A DNA stretch of 64,000 nt from Prochlorococcus sp. AG-402-K21 (GCA_003216775.1 QCII01000006.1:62001-126000), one strand, 5' to 3'. Shown: positions 46,976-56,382, counted from the stretch's first letter. The notes: generated from the sequence alone by a model not told the origin. Numbers and translations are program-made.

Positions 46976-48085
46976 TTAGCCCTGTGTCGCTGGTGATTTA
47001 AAAGATTTGTTTGACTCAGGATTATTTATGAGTTTTCCAAAGACCATTCTTCCAGTAGGAGTTTGTAGAGCTCCTGTGATGACAATATCTAATCTACTTC
47101 CAACAAAATTCTTTGCCTCATCAATAACTACCATTGTTCCGTCATCTAAATATCCAATTCCTTGCATTTTTTCTTTGCCCTCTCTTACGATTTTTATATT
47201 AAGTGATTCTCCTGGCTGTACTTCTGGTCTTAAAGCAATAACCAAATCACTCAAATTCATAACTTTTAATTCTTTAACTTCAGCAATCTGAGTGAGATTA
47301 TAATCAGCAGTAATTAATGTTCCTGTCATATCCTCAGTAATTCTCAAGAGTTTTTCATCTACCCCATTACCTTCATACTTTGTGGGGTTAATTACAAGTC
47401 TTCTCCCATATAAATCTCTTAATTCTTTCAATAACTTAAGGCCTCTTCTGCCTTTCGATCTTTTTTCATTACTGCTTGAGTCAGCTAAAGTTTGTAATTC
47501 ATCAATTACACTTTGAGCAACAATTAGTTGGCCCTCTAACAATCCACAACTTAAAAGGCCATTTATCCTGCCATCAATGATTACGCTCGTATCTAGAATT
47601 TTTGGACTCGCAGCAGGGAGTATCCCTTCATTAACTAGATATGCGTCAGTATTATTTGGATTGAATAATCTTAGTAATGTCCTCCCATGGGTATCAGCTA
47701 ACTTATAACCAAGTACACCAAAGAAAACATTGCTTAATATGGCGGCTAAGGGTTTTGCAAAAAAGACTTCTCTAGGGAAGGGGATTAACAGTATTGGAGC
47801 AAGCAGCAGATTTGCTACAAGTAACCCTAAAATTAATCCAACTGACCTACTTATTAATAAATCTGTAGGCATTGTCCTTATTTGATCAAGAAACGTTTTT
47901 CTAAGTTTAAGGAACACAAAACCAGCTGCTAATCCTATAAAAAAACCTATTATCGCTAAAACAATTCTAAATCCTTCGACATTAGACACCTGTTTGAGTA
48001 TGTCTACGGGTAATAAATCAACCCCAAGCCATCCTGAAGCAGCCCCAGAGAATACAAATAAAATTAATACTAAGATATCTGTCAT
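46976..48085 (-). CDS. Membrane PIN/TRAM-domain protein (YacL-type)
   Basis: A 369-residue protein. Residues up to about 130 hold four hydrophobic helices. A PIN nuclease-like domain follows from about 165 (KILDTSVIIDGRINGLLSCG with the acidic cluster, then DELQTLADSSSNEKRSKGRRGL and ITADYNLTQIAEVKEL). A C-terminal TRAM domain (about 290-345, QPGESLNIKIVREGKEKMQGIGYLDDG) is an RNA-binding fold. The family is widespread in cyanobacteria and Firmicutes; its RNA target is not known. It lies 40 bases upstream of clpR on the same strand. Confidence 0.88.
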   Translation of the reverse strand: MTDILVLILFVFSGAASGWLGVDLLPVDILKQVSNVEGFRIVLAIIGFFIGLAAGFVFLKLRKTFLDQIRTMPTDLLISRSVGLILGLLVANLLLAPILLIPFPREVFFAKPLAAILSNVFFGVLGYKLADTHGRTLLRLFNPNNTDAYLVNEGILPAASPKILDTSVIIDGRINGLLSCGLLEGQLIVAQSVIDELQTLADSSSNEKRSKGRRGLKLLKELRDLYGRRLVINPTKYEGNGVDEKLLRITEDMTGTLITADYNLTQIAEVKELKVMNLSDLVIALRPEVQPGESLNIKIVREGKEKMQGIGYLDDGTMVVIDEAKNFVGSRLDIVITGALQTPTGRMVFGKLINNPESNKSFKSPATQG

Positions 48086-48181
48086 ATCTATAATCTACTA
48101 GGATTTATTAATTGAGTAAATAAGGATTTTGTTTTTTTCGATCCTAAATACTTTTTTGGAGCTTAAAAATGTTTTTAGATT

Positions 48182-49405
48182 ATGAATAAGTTTCCAAGAA
48201 GTGCTTACGTGCACATCCCTTTTTGTCATAGAAGGTGTTTTTATTGTGATTTTGCAGTTATTCCACTTGGGAACAAAGTTGAAGCTTTACAAGGTTATGG
48301 AAGTAAAACTATTAAAGAGTATTTGTACTTTCTTCACAAAGAAATATTGTCAATTAAGAATAAAACACCCCTTTCTACAATTTATATAGGTGGAGGCACA
48401 CCATCAATTTTGGATCCAAAACAAATTAAAAAATTAATCGATCTTTTTAAAGAAAATTATGGAATTGTTTATGGTGCTGAAATTTCCATGGAAGTCGACC
48501 CAGCTAGTTTTAATCAAAATGATCTCCATGGATTCATAAATGCTGGGATAAATAGATTTAGTCTCGGAGTACAAAGTTTTAACAATCAGATACTTCAAAA
48601 GTCGGGAAGGCGTCATTTGAGAGAGGATGCTGAAAAATCTTGTTTTTGGTTGAAGAGAGAATATGATTCTGGGCGAATAAAAAGTTGGAGCTTAGATTTA
48701 ATTCAAAACTTACCACTTAGTGGATTTAAAGAATGGCAAGATGACTTAAAAAAAGCCATAACTTTTTCACCACCACATATATCCATTTACGATTTAAATA
48801 TTGAAAATGGAACTGTTTTTAAAAAATTAGTTAATCTAGGAAAATTAAAACTACCAAGTGATGAAGAGGCTTTTAGTAATAGTAACTCAACTCATTTAAT
48901 TTTAAAAAACTCAGGGTATTCAAGATATGAAATTTCAAATTATTGCCTCCCTAGGCATCAATCGAGACACAATAGAGTTTATTGGAGTGGTTTGGGTTGG
49001 TGGAGTTTTGGTCAAGGTTCCACAAGTTCACCTTGGGGAGAAAAGTTAACTAGACCAAGAGTTAGTAAAGAGTACAAAGAATGGGTAATTAAACAATGCG
49101 AAGATAATTTAGATTCATCTCTTACTAATGAGGATTTTATTTATAAAGAAGTTGATGAGAAAATAATGTTGGGATTGAGACTTAAAGAGGGCATAGACAT
49201 CTACAAAGTGTTTAGAGAACAAAACTTTGAAGATAAATATTTTGAAAGTAACCTTTCTAAATTGCTTGATGAATGGGCAAGATTTATTGAAAGTGGATTA
49301 TTAGTGAGAAAGGGGAATAGATTCTTTTTAAGTGAGCCTAAAGGAATGGAATTAAGTAATCAAATTCTTATTTCTATGTTTAAGTGGTGGGATGAGATTA
49401 ATTAA
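48182..49405 (+). CDS. hemW: HemW-type radical SAM protein (HemN-like)
   Basis: A 407-residue radical-SAM protein. The iron-sulphur motif is HIPFCHRRCFYCDFAV (CxxxCxxC) near residue 16-22, followed by TIYIGGGTPSIL, FSLGVQSFNN and SLDLIQNLPLSG, as in HemW. HemW is a haem chaperone rather than the oxygen-independent coproporphyrinogen oxidase that older annotations name. The short C-terminal domain is present. The stop (TAA, 49403-49405) lies inside the start of the first intergenic repeat block. Confidence 0.9.
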   Translation: MNKFPRSAYVHIPFCHRRCFYCDFAVIPLGNKVEALQGYGSKTIKEYLYFLHKEILSIKNKTPLSTIYIGGGTPSILDPKQIKKLIDLFKENYGIVYGAEISMEVDPASFNQNDLHGFINAGINRFSLGVQSFNNQILQKSGRRHLREDAEKSCFWLKREYDSGRIKSWSLDLIQNLPLSGFKEWQDDLKKAITFSPPHISIYDLNIENGTVFKKLVNLGKLKLPSDEEAFSNSNSTHLILKNSGYSRYEISNYCLPRHQSRHNRVYWSGLGWWSFGQGSTSSPWGEKLTRPRVSKEYKEWVIKQCEDNLDSSLTNEDFIYKEVDEKIMLGLRLKEGIDIYKVFREQNFEDKYFESNLSKLLDEWARFIESGLLVRKGNRFFLSEPKGMELSNQILISMFKWWDEIN

Positions 49406-49516
49406 GACTAATCATACACTTGTCGTCATAGCTAAAACCCTTGTTGTCACTTGTTTTATGATAATTCTAGAATATAAAATAAATTCCCTCAAAAACTTCT
49501 TTAACAAAAGGTAAAG
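49396..49516. repeat. Intergenic repeat block A, copy 1
   Basis: A block of about 121 bases that shares its two ends with 50043-50164: the first 16 bases are identical, and the final 26 bases (49491-49516) are identical to 50139-50164, with a diverged middle. The first part overlaps the hemW stop. The offset between copies is 647-648 bases. Confidence 0.75.
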
Positions 49517-49558
49517 CAAATATCTTGAATAAGTAAAATTGACAGTCGTTCTACACTA

Positions 49559-49581
49559 AGAGGGATAAAACCCTCTTTTTT
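49559..49581 (+). terminator. Hairpin and T-run immediately before the lipoprotein gene
   Basis: AGAGGG at 49559-49564 pairs with CCCTCT at 49571-49576 around a six-base loop, followed by T to 49581. The lipoprotein ATG is at 49583. It is either a terminator for a short upstream RNA or an attenuator. Confidence 0.6.
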
Positions 49582-49582
49582 A

Positions 49583-49954
49583 ATGCGTAAATTATTAATA
49601 CCTTTATTAGGACTTGTATTAGCTGGTTGTTCATCATCAGTTTGCAATGATGATAATTATCAATTTTTAGGCAAGATTGATCTTGGTAATGCAGGTGCAA
49701 CTAAATTTTTAGTAGTAAGCCCTACAGCTTCAATAAAAGAAATTAGGAATGTTGCTAGCACCGCTTGTGGATCATCTCGCTTTTGCAGACTTCTTATTTG
49801 GGATAGCAAAGTATATGCAGAGACAAGATTTCCTCTTTCCGAAATAGCAGCCGAAAAACAAATTGCTACTTATATACACAATCCAAGTAATAAATTTGAA
49901 AAATTAATCATTAGAGGTGAAGAAGTCCCAATGGGCGAATGCAGTAATAGATAA
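49583..49954 (+). CDS. Putative lipoprotein
   Basis: A 123-residue protein with the lipobox LGLVLAGCSSS, so the mature protein would carry a lipid-modified Cys16 and sit in an outer or thylakoid-facing membrane. The mature domain has cysteines in VCNDDNYQF, STACGSSRFCRLLIWD and MGECSNR and a mixed alpha/beta look (DSKVYAETRFPLSEI). No family recognised. Its ATG lies two bases past a hairpin with T-run, and a separate ribosome-binding site is not visible. Repeats flank it on both sides. Confidence 0.75.
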   Translation: MRKLLIPLLGLVLAGCSSSVCNDDNYQFLGKIDLGNAGATKFLVVSPTASIKEIRNVASTACGSSRFCRLLIWDSKVYAETRFPLSEIAAEKQIATYIHNPSNKFEKLIIRGEEVPMGECSNR

Positions 49955-49996
49955 TGAAATGATTACTAGATACTTCATACCCTTATAAACTACTGT

Positions 49997-50056
49997 AAAT
50001 ACTACGTTCTTGGCGAATTGCTACTTATGACAAAATGTAGGTGATTAATTAAGACT
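49997..50056. repeat. Intergenic repeat block B, copy 1
   Basis: Sixty bases that match 50494-50553 with about eight mismatches (roughly 87% identity). The block runs directly into repeat block A copy 2. It contains CTTATGACAAAATG and TTAATTAA. Confidence 0.8.
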
Positions 50057-50164
50057 AAACATAACCTTTAATACATAGCAAAAACAACTGCTATAACTTG
50101 CTTTCTATGAAATCTGGATAAGCAAACAAATAGCTTTAAAAAACTTCTTTAACAAAAGGTAAAG
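50043..50164. repeat. Intergenic repeat block A, copy 2
   Basis: The second copy of block A, with the identical 26-base end at 50139-50164. It lies between the lipoprotein gene and a small minus-strand gene. Confidence 0.75.
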
Positions 50165-50213
50165 AATATATATGGGTATTTTAAATTTTTAAAGTCGATC
50201 CAATAAAAATCAC

Positions 50214-50399
50214 TTACATTTCATCTTTGGCATGTTTCTCAACATAATCATTAACGATATCTGAGAAAGCTCTTTGTAATTCATATTTTAAATTATCTTT
50301 ATCAGCTTTCATAAGGGTTACTTTTACTTCTGGTAGATTTAGTGTAGCTTCTGCTTCCCACAATCCAAGATCATTTTTTTTTGTTTTTACATCAAGCAT
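50214..50399 (-). CDS. Small hypothetical protein
   Basis: A 61-residue soluble protein, MLDVKTKKNDLGLWEAEATL then NLPEVKVTLMKADKDNLKYEL and a helical acidic end (DYVEKHAKDEM). It has a beta-then-helix look and no cysteine or membrane helix. I cannot name a family. It sits alone between repeat blocks, 49 bases from block A copy 2. Confidence 0.6.
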   Translation of the reverse strand: MLDVKTKKNDLGLWEAEATLNLPEVKVTLMKADKDNLKYELQRAFSDIVNDYVEKHAKDEM

Positions 50400-50493
50400 G
50401 TTTTAAGAAATAACTTTCAAGATGATACCTTATATCTTTGCTAATAAAGTTTTTTTAATTGAAAAAAATTTATGTTTTTTCTTAAATGGTTTT

Positions 50494-50553
50494 AAATAAT
50501 ACGTTCTTAGCGAATTACTACTTATGACAAAATGTCTATGGTTAATTAAGTCT
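50494..50553. repeat. Intergenic repeat block B, copy 2
   Basis: The second copy of block B, about 87% identical to 49997-50056. It overlaps the last 12 bases of panB, so the panB stop codon is part of the repeat. Confidence 0.8.
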
Positions 50554-51315
50554 TTCAGAATTTACCCATTCTTTTAATTTATTCTTAAATAAATCCTTCC
50601 CTTGAATAATCGGTTGGCAAAATGGTGGTTGCTCATCATTAAGTCCTAACAAATCTGCAGTAACTCTTACTTGTCCGTCGCAAAAATTTCCTGCACCGAT
50701 TCCTATTGTGGGGATTGACAAGTTATTTTGTATTTCTTTAGCAAGCAACTCTGGAATATGTTCAAGAACTATTGAAAAACATCCTAATTCTTCAAGAATA
50801 GTAGCCTCTTGCTTGATTTTTTCTTGGCTTTCTAAGTTCTCTCCTTGTTTCTTAAATCCTAAATTTAAATAACTTTGTGGAGTGAGACCTATATGACCCA
50901 TTACAGGGATTCCCATTCTTATTAATCTAGAAATGACTTTTTGTATTTCTGGTTCAGCTCCTTCTACCTTTACAGCTTTTGCGTAAGTGCTTTGAATGAT
51001 TTTCCCTGCATACTCGACAGCTTTATCTTCTCCACATTGGTAAGTCAGAAAAGGCATGTCTGAAACGACCAAAGGTTGTTCATCAATTTTCTTTTTAAAA
51101 CCTCTTGAAACAGCATTAGTATGATAAATTATATTTTCTAAAGTTAATGGCAATGTGGATTTGTATCCTAAGCAGACCATTGCCAAGGAGTCTCCTACTA
51201 AGACAAGATCAACATTTGCCTGTTCAGCAATGGATCCTGATATAGAGTCCCATGCAGTAAGTGCAATAATTTTTTGAGATTTTTTTTTATATTTAAGGAG
51301 GTCTGAAGGTAACAT
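50542..51315 (-). CDS. panB: 3-methyl-2-oxobutanoate hydroxymethyltransferase PanB
   Basis: PanB makes ketopantoate from alpha-ketoisovalerate with methylene-THF, the first step of pantothenate and CoA synthesis. The 257-residue TIM-barrel enzyme has KIIALTAWDSISGSIAEQAN, VLVGDSLAMVCLGY with the metal-binding Asp, AVKVEGAEPEIQ and MGHIGLTPQS. It has the normal length and catalytic residues. Its 3' end overlaps repeat block B. The SRP RNA gene begins 46 bases upstream on the other strand. Confidence 0.95.
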   Translation of the reverse strand: MLPSDLLKYKKKSQKIIALTAWDSISGSIAEQANVDLVLVGDSLAMVCLGYKSTLPLTLENIIYHTNAVSRGFKKKIDEQPLVVSDMPFLTYQCGEDKAVEYAGKIIQSTYAKAVKVEGAEPEIQKVISRLIRMGIPVMGHIGLTPQSYLNLGFKKQGENLESQEKIKQEATILEELGCFSIVLEHIPELLAKEIQNNLSIPTIGIGAGNFCDGQVRVTADLLGLNDEQPPFCQPIIQGKDLFKNKLKEWVNSERLN

Positions 51316-51361
51316 AAGAAATTTATGTATCTTTTTTAATCAAGAATTGCTAATATGTTTT

Positions 51362-51457
51362 TGACTCGGCCTTTCGCGGTTTTAACGCCTAAACCTGGTC
51401 AGGACCGGAAGGTAGCAGCCACAAGGGATGCTTGAGGCAGGCGAGATAACCGAGTCA
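51362..51457 (+). ncRNA. ffs: Signal recognition particle RNA (4.5S type)
   Basis: A 96-base RNA whose ends pair: TGACTCGG at 51362-51369 with CCGAGTCA at 51450-51457. The conserved SRP domain IV signature GTCAGGACCGGAAGGTAGCA is centred at 51398-51418. This RNA binds Ffh and targets membrane proteins. Its 3' end faces ftsZ, whose stop is 15 bases away. Confidence 0.95.
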
Positions 51458-51471
51458 CTTTATTTTACTTA

Positions 51472-52590
51472 TTAATCTATATCTTTTTTATTTTGTCTTA
51501 ATCTCAAAAATTCAGGAATACTTGCTCCTGATCCTTTATTGTCAGAGAAATTGTATAAGGGTTGGCTTGATAATCTGTTTTTTATTCTTTGTTGGTTTAA
51601 TGGTTGATTTGTTTCAAATCCAGTGGCGATTACAGTAACTTGTATCTCACCTTCCATTGACTCGTTAACCGCTTGACCAACTATTATATTTGCATCCTGA
51701 TCTACGACCTCACTAATAACATCACCTACTGCAGTAACATCGTCAAGAGTCATATCTTTTCCTCCAGTTATATTTACAAGACAACCTTTTGCTCCATCAA
51801 TTCTTCCTGCTTCTAGTAATGGACTATTAATTGCAGCTTGAGCAGCCTCCATAGCCCTAGATCGACCAGATCCAATACCCATGCCAAGAAGCGCTGTACC
51901 AGCTTCAGTCATAACTGATCTAACATCAGCAAAGTCAAGATTAACCTCGCCTGGGCGAGTAATTACTTCACTTATACCTTGAACTCCCATTCTTAAGACA
52001 TCATCTGCATTCCTGAACGCTTCTTGAATAGAGGCACCAGCAGAAACTTCTTTTAAACGATCATTTGGAATAACAATTAGGGTATCAACATTTTCTGCTA
52101 ATCTTGCAATTCCTTCTTCTGCTTGTCGCATTCTCCTTTTTCCTTCGAAAGAAAAAGGTTTAGTTACTATGCCAATAGTTAATGCACCGCTTTGCTTTGC
52201 TACTTCAGCAACAACTGGAGCTGCTCCCGTGCCAGTACCCCCACCCATTCCTGCTGCTATAAATACCAAGTCAGATCCCTCTAGCGATTGTTGAAGCTCC
52301 TCTCTAGATTCTTCGGCAGCCTTTTGACCAATACTTGGATTGCCACCTGCTCCAAGTCCTCTTGTTAGGTTCTGACCTAATTGAACCCTTTGCTCTGCGG
52401 AGGACTGAAGTAAGGCTTGTGCATCAGTATTAAGAACTCTGAATGAAACGCCTTCAAGGTCACTATCAATCATTCTGTTTATAGCATTACTTCCACCCCC
52501 ACCAACGCCAATTACTTCAATTTTGGCGTTTTGGCTTGGAAGGATTTCTCTCGATTGATCAAAGTTTGGATTGTTACCGAAGCTCATCTC
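51472..52590 (-). CDS. ftsZ: Cell division protein FtsZ
   Basis: FtsZ is the tubulin-like GTPase that forms the division ring. The protein has [18 protein letters not shown], the tubulin signature [17 protein letters not shown], the T7-loop region [15 protein letters not shown] and the C-terminal peptide [11 protein letters not shown] for FtsA/ZipA-like partners. I chose ATG 52590 ([11 protein letters not shown], 372 residues); an upstream ATG at 52623 would add 11 residues. The direct upstream gene is ftsQ, about 140 bases away; ddl and a small unknown precede it. Confidence 0.95.
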   Translation of the reverse strand, partial: EMSFGNNPNFDQSREILPSQNAKIEVIGVGGGGSNAINRMIDSDLEGVSFRVLNTDAQALLQSSAEQRVQLGQNLTRGLGAGGNPSIGQKAAEESREELQQSLEGSDLVFIAAGMGGGTGTGAAPVVAEVAKQSGALTIGIVTKPFSFEGKRRMRQAEEGIARLAENVDTLIVIPNDRLKEVSAGASIQEAFRNADDVLRMGVQGISEVITRPGEVNLDFADVRSVMTEAGTALLGMGIGSGRSRAMEAAQAAINSPLLEAGRIDGAKGCLVNITGGKDMTLDDVTAVGDVISEVVDQDANIIVGQAVNESMEGEIQVTVIATGFETNQPLNQQRIKNRLSSQPLYNFSDNKGSGASIPEFLRLRQNKKDID

Positions 52591-52766
52591 TAAATAGGAA
52601 TCTAATACTAGTATTGGGTGCATTATGAACTTACTAAGCTCATCTGTAGGAATTTGTTGAGGAAAATCCTTAAAATGTTTATTTAATAAATATTTTGTTT
52701 TGAATGCTAAACCCTCATCAACACTACAATAATTAAAAAAAATTATTTAAAACTTATTTCCAAATA

Positions 52767-53492
52767 TTAGGGTTTGAACACTTTTATTTTTGGTTTATTT
52801 GGATCTAGGAGATCAATATTATCTATTTTTTCAGAAAAGTTATTTTTCTTAAATTCCTTTTTCAGGTTATTAATTATCTTTAACTGATAGTTGATTAAAT
52901 CGGGATTAAATCCCAGAAATATTGTTTTTAAATCTTTTTCTTCAACAGTTAGAAATCCGTTCGGAGTAAAAGTTATTTTAACTAAATCAAAATCATATTT
53001 CTCTTGAGCAATTAAAATTTCAGATAATATTTTTTTAAACTTTTCTTTCCAACCAAAAACTTGTATATCTAATTTACTTAAATTTTTTTTATCTGCATTT
53101 TGTTCATCTATAAAAACTCCATCTTTATCAATAAAGCCTGATATCTTTTTTTTATTTGATGTTTTTTCAGCGTAAGCGATTGGTGTCCTTGTATTTAGGT
53201 AAACTTTTAATCCAAAAGGAAATATTTGTCTATTTACTGAAACATTCTTTAGAGATAAATTTTGTTTTAACTCTTTTTCTAGCAAATTAGTTTTAATAAA
53301 AATTAATCGAATAGGAAATTTTAATGATGAATTATTTGCAACATCATTCGGGGCAAATAATTCACTTCCAGAAAATTTAATATCCTGAATATGCACCTTT
53401 TTTAAAGTTCTGAGGCTTATTAAGCTTGTTGAAATTAAAAATAAAATTCGGAATAAAAGGCTTCTTAGTTTTATTCTTTTCTGGATTTTCAC
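52767..53492 (-). CDS. ftsQ: Cell division protein FtsQ
   Basis: FtsQ is a single-span inner-membrane protein that connects early and late division proteins. The 241-residue protein has a short basic cytoplasmic N terminus, a transmembrane helix (LFRILFLISTSLISL, about 13-27), a POTRA-like domain (KVHIQDIKFSGSELF) and the FtsQ beta domain with a GFIDKDGVFID segment. Start codon GTG at 53492 overlaps the stop of the upstream gene (GTGA). Sequence conservation is low, as usual for FtsQ. ftsZ follows. Confidence 0.85.
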   Translation of the reverse strand: MKIQKRIKLRSLLFRILFLISTSLISLRTLKKVHIQDIKFSGSELFAPNDVANNSSLKFPIRLIFIKTNLLEKELKQNLSLKNVSVNRQIFPFGLKVYLNTRTPIAYAEKTSNKKKISGFIDKDGVFIDEQNADKKNLSKLDIQVFGWKEKFKKILSEILIAQEKYDFDLVKITFTPNGFLTVEEKDLKTIFLGFNPDLINYQLKIINNLKKEFKKNNFSEKIDNIDLLDPNKPKIKVFKP

Positions 53493-53899
53493 AAATCACA
53501 TCTAGCTTTTTTCATCAATTGGTCCATCCATTCTCTCGCCTGCTCTGCATCTGAAAATGGTACATCCATCTCTTTCCCGCCACCTACCAGTCTTAACCTA
53601 CACTTTCCTTGAGATTCACTCGTTAGAGGAGCTTCACCTGAAGTTAGTGCCATTAATTCAACTAATTCTAATTTCTTGATTGTAAAACTATCTTTCTCTT
53701 CAAAATTACCAGCCTCAAATGCACTCCATCTTAATTTCCCATCTTTTAAGGATGCTGCACATGAACTATCTAATTTACAAAGTTCAGAACCAATGGCCCA
53801 GCTTCTAAAAAGATTCTGCCTTCTTCTCTCTAACCATCCTAGTGCAGTTAGTAAAACGAAGATTAAAAGTAATGGCAACCAAAGAAGTCCATGCAACAT
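53489..53899 (-). CDS. Membrane-anchored hypothetical protein between ddl and ftsQ
   Basis: A 136-residue protein with an N-terminal membrane helix (LLWLPLLLIFVLLTALGWLE, about 5-24) and a soluble domain with WAIGSELCKLDSSCAASLKDG, GKCRLRLVGGGKEMDV, DAEQAREWMDQL. It is rich in Ala, Arg, Trp and Gly, and less AT-driven in composition than most neighbours. It lies in the ddl-ftsQ-ftsZ cluster, overlapping the ftsQ start by four bases and 10 bases after ddl. A role in cell wall or division is plausible from this context. Function not recognised. Confidence 0.75.
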   Translation of the reverse strand: MLHGLLWLPLLLIFVLLTALGWLERRRQNLFRSWAIGSELCKLDSSCAASLKDGKLRWSAFEAGNFEEKDSFTIKKLELVELMALTSGEAPLTSESQGKCRLRLVGGGKEMDVPFSDAEQAREWMDQLMKKARCDL

Positions 53900-53909
53900 T
53901 TGATTTGGA

Positions 53910-54977
53910 TTATAAATCTAGAGATATATCTACTAGTTTAGCCACAAGTTGTTCAATATTTAAACCTGAAGCATTCCAAAGCATTGGAAACATACTGTTT
54001 TGTGTAAAACCAGGAATTGTATTTATTTCATTTAAGAAAATTTTATTTGAAGATTTTTCTAAAAAGAAATCTACCCTTGCAAAACCAAAAATATTAAGTG
54101 CTCTACAACTTTTAATGGCAATTTCTTTAATTTCTTGGGTGATTTTATAATCGATTTCAGCTGGGATAGTTATCTTATTATTTAGGTTATATTTTGAATT
54201 GTAATCATACCAATCACTTTCGTACTTTACTTCGCCTATCTCTGAGGGTAAGAGTTCTGCATTCCCAATTATTCCACATTCAATCTCTCTTACCTCTAAA
54301 CCTTCCTCTATTAAAATTCTTGAATCAATTTCCCAAGCCTTTTCTAATGCTTGAAATATTTCTGATTCATTTCTGACTTTAGAGATGCCAAGAGATGATC
54401 CAGAGTTAGATGGTTTAACAAAAAGAGGAAAATTTAATTTTTTTAAAATCTCATGAATTAACTTATTTTTTACTTCTTTATCATTAAGATTTTCATTTTG
54501 AAAAACCAGATAATTAACTTGTGGAAGCTTAAGATTTGAGAATATTGTTTTCATCACTATTTTATCCATTCCTAAAGCAGAGCCTATAATCCCACATCCG
54601 ACTAGGGGTTTCTTCGTGAATTTCAGTAAGCCATGAATTGATCCGTCTTCTCCATTAAATCCATGCAGAAGAGGAAACCAAACATCAATATTTTGAAAGT
54701 TAATTCCATCTAGGAAATTAATTTTTTCCTGATTTGAAATTCCATGTTTTGTTGTTGTGTTGTGTTCAATTTCACCAGTTAGGATTTTTTCTGAACTATC
54801 ACTATCAAGCCAATCTCCAAATTGGTTTATATAAAAGGCTTTAACTGTAAAGCGTTTTTTGTTTATTTCTGAATTAAATGCTCGAAAAACTGTTTTCGCA
54901 GAGGATATAGAAACTTCATGTTCATTGGAATAACCACCAAATATTAATCCAATACAATTTTTCTTTTCCCCGATCAT
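53910..54977 (-). CDS. ddl: D-alanine--D-alanine ligase
   Basis: Ddl joins two D-alanines with ATP for the peptidoglycan stem peptide. The 355-residue protein has IGLIFGGYSNEHEVSISSAKTV, WFPLLHGFNGEDGSIHG, PLFVKPSNSGSSLGISKV and the C-terminal NEINTIPGFTQNSMFP, all diagnostic of ATP-grasp Ddl. The upstream neighbour is miaB (10 bases). It is the first cell-wall gene of a ddl-unknown-ftsQ-ftsZ set on the minus strand. Confidence 0.96.
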   Translation of the reverse strand: MIGEKKNCIGLIFGGYSNEHEVSISSAKTVFRAFNSEINKKRFTVKAFYINQFGDWLDSDSSEKILTGEIEHNTTTKHGISNQEKINFLDGINFQNIDVWFPLLHGFNGEDGSIHGLLKFTKKPLVGCGIIGSALGMDKIVMKTIFSNLKLPQVNYLVFQNENLNDKEVKNKLIHEILKKLNFPLFVKPSNSGSSLGISKVRNESEIFQALEKAWEIDSRILIEEGLEVREIECGIIGNAELLPSEIGEVKYESDWYDYNSKYNLNNKITIPAEIDYKITQEIKEIAIKSCRALNIFGFARVDFFLEKSSNKIFLNEINTIPGFTQNSMFPMLWNASGLNIEQLVAKLVDISLDL

Positions 54978-54987
54978 TTAAAAAAAA

Positions 54988-56382
54988 TTATTTGCAAAGT
55001 TCACCTGTTAATGAAAAAGGTCTTGCTTCATTAATTCTGACATCTATCTCATCACCCAATGAAAAATTAAATTGAATGTTATTTGGAATCTCTACGAAAG
55101 TTAATCTATTTGTTCTAGTTCTACCCATAATTTGCGAGGAATTTTTTGGATTTAAACCCTCAATTAAAACACTTTCGATATTATTGATGTATCTTTGGTT
55201 TCTGCTTCTGGCAGTTTTCTCGACCAAAGCATTAATTTCTTGCAATCTAGTTTTTTTTACCTCTTCCGAAAGTTGATTCGACCAAACTGCTGCAGGAGTG
55301 TTTGGTCTTGGAGAGTATGCGGCTGTATTTACTTGATCAAAGCCAATTTCTGATATCAGCTTTAATGTATCTTGATATTGTTGTTCGGTTTCTCCTGGGA
55401 AAGCAACTATTGCATCAGCTGTGATCGATGCGTCTGGCATTAATGATCTTATATTCTCGATAATATTTTTATACTTTTTAATGGTGTATCCTCTGGACAT
55501 TTGCTTTAAGATTTCATCATTTCCACTTTGGAAGGGGATATGGAAATGTTCACAGACTTTATCGAGTTCAAAACAAGCTTGAATCAATCTTTTTGAAAAA
55601 TATCTTGGATGACTAGTAGCAAATCTTATTCTGCGAATTCCTTGAACATCATGAATATAATATAAAAGATCAGTTAGAGTATTTTCTTTTCTCCCCTCTT
55701 TTGTAGTTCCTGGAAGATCTCTACCATAAGCATCAATATTCTGACCCAAAAGAGTAATTTCTTTAAAATTATCATCAGCTAATTTTTGGATCTCACTTTT
55801 TATTGCATTTGGATATCTTGATTGCTCTTTACCTCTTACAGATGGAACTACACAATATGAACATCTTTCATTACATCCATAAATGATATTAACCCAGCCG
55901 CAAATAGAGCTTTCTCTTCTGGCACTTGTTATGTCTTCAGAAATGTAGGTTTCTTCTGTGGCAGCAACTTGATTTCCTAAATCAATTTTCCCCAGTAGAT
56001 TCTCAAGGTTGTTTACGTGTTGAGGCCCCATTACTAGATCAAGTTCTGGGACTCTTCTTAGTAATGACTCTCCCTCTTGCTGCGCAAGGCAACCTGCAAC
56101 AATCAGTTTAAGGCTAGGTGTCTTGTGTTTTCTTTTTGCTTGTCTTCCTAAAAAGCTATAAACTTTTTGCTCCGCATTATCTCTGATAGTGCAGGTATTG
56201 TATAAGACCAAATCGGCATTTAATTCATTTTCTGCTCTGGCATATCCCATTTTCTCTAATGTCCCAGCCATTCTCTCAGAATCAGCCTTGTTCATTTGGC
56301 ATCCAAATGTGGTTATCCAATAACTGCCTATAGTTGAACCCCTTTGAAATTTTTTTTCGTCTGGTTTTGTTTTTGTTAGCAC
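54988..56382 (-). CDS. miaB: tRNA-2-methylthio-N6-isopentenyladenosine synthase MiaB
   Basis: MiaB adds a methylthio group at position A37 of tRNAs that read U-starting codons. The 464-residue protein has the N-terminal MTTase domain ([20 protein letters not shown]), the radical-SAM motif [17 protein letters not shown] and a C-terminal TRAM domain ([10 protein letters not shown]...[15 protein letters not shown]). Two iron-sulphur clusters are expected. Start GTG 56382. The ddl gene follows after 10 bases. tRNA-His lies upstream. Confidence 0.95.
   Translation of the reverse strand: MLTKTKPDEKKFQRGSTIGSYWITTFGCQMNKADSERMAGTLEKMGYARAENELNADLVLYNTCTIRDNAEQKVYSFLGRQAKRKHKTPSLKLIVAGCLAQQEGESLLRRVPELDLVMGPQHVNNLENLLGKIDLGNQVAATEETYISEDITSARRESSICGWVNIIYGCNERCSYCVVPSVRGKEQSRYPNAIKSEIQKLADDNFKEITLLGQNIDAYGRDLPGTTKEGRKENTLTDLLYYIHDVQGIRRIRFATSHPRYFSKRLIQACFELDKVCEHFHIPFQSGNDEILKQMSRGYTIKKYKNIIENIRSLMPDASITADAIVAFPGETEQQYQDTLKLISEIGFDQVNTAAYSPRPNTPAAVWSNQLSEEVKKTRLQEINALVEKTARSRNQRYINNIESVLIEGLNPKNSSQIMGRTRTNRLTFVEIPNNIQFNFSLGDEIDVRINEARPFSLTGELCK

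Noticed and set aside
49539-49558. TTGACA as a -35 promoter element upstream of the lipoprotein gene
   Set aside because: The only TACACT-like -10 element is about seven bases away rather than 16-18, so no normal promoter can be built.
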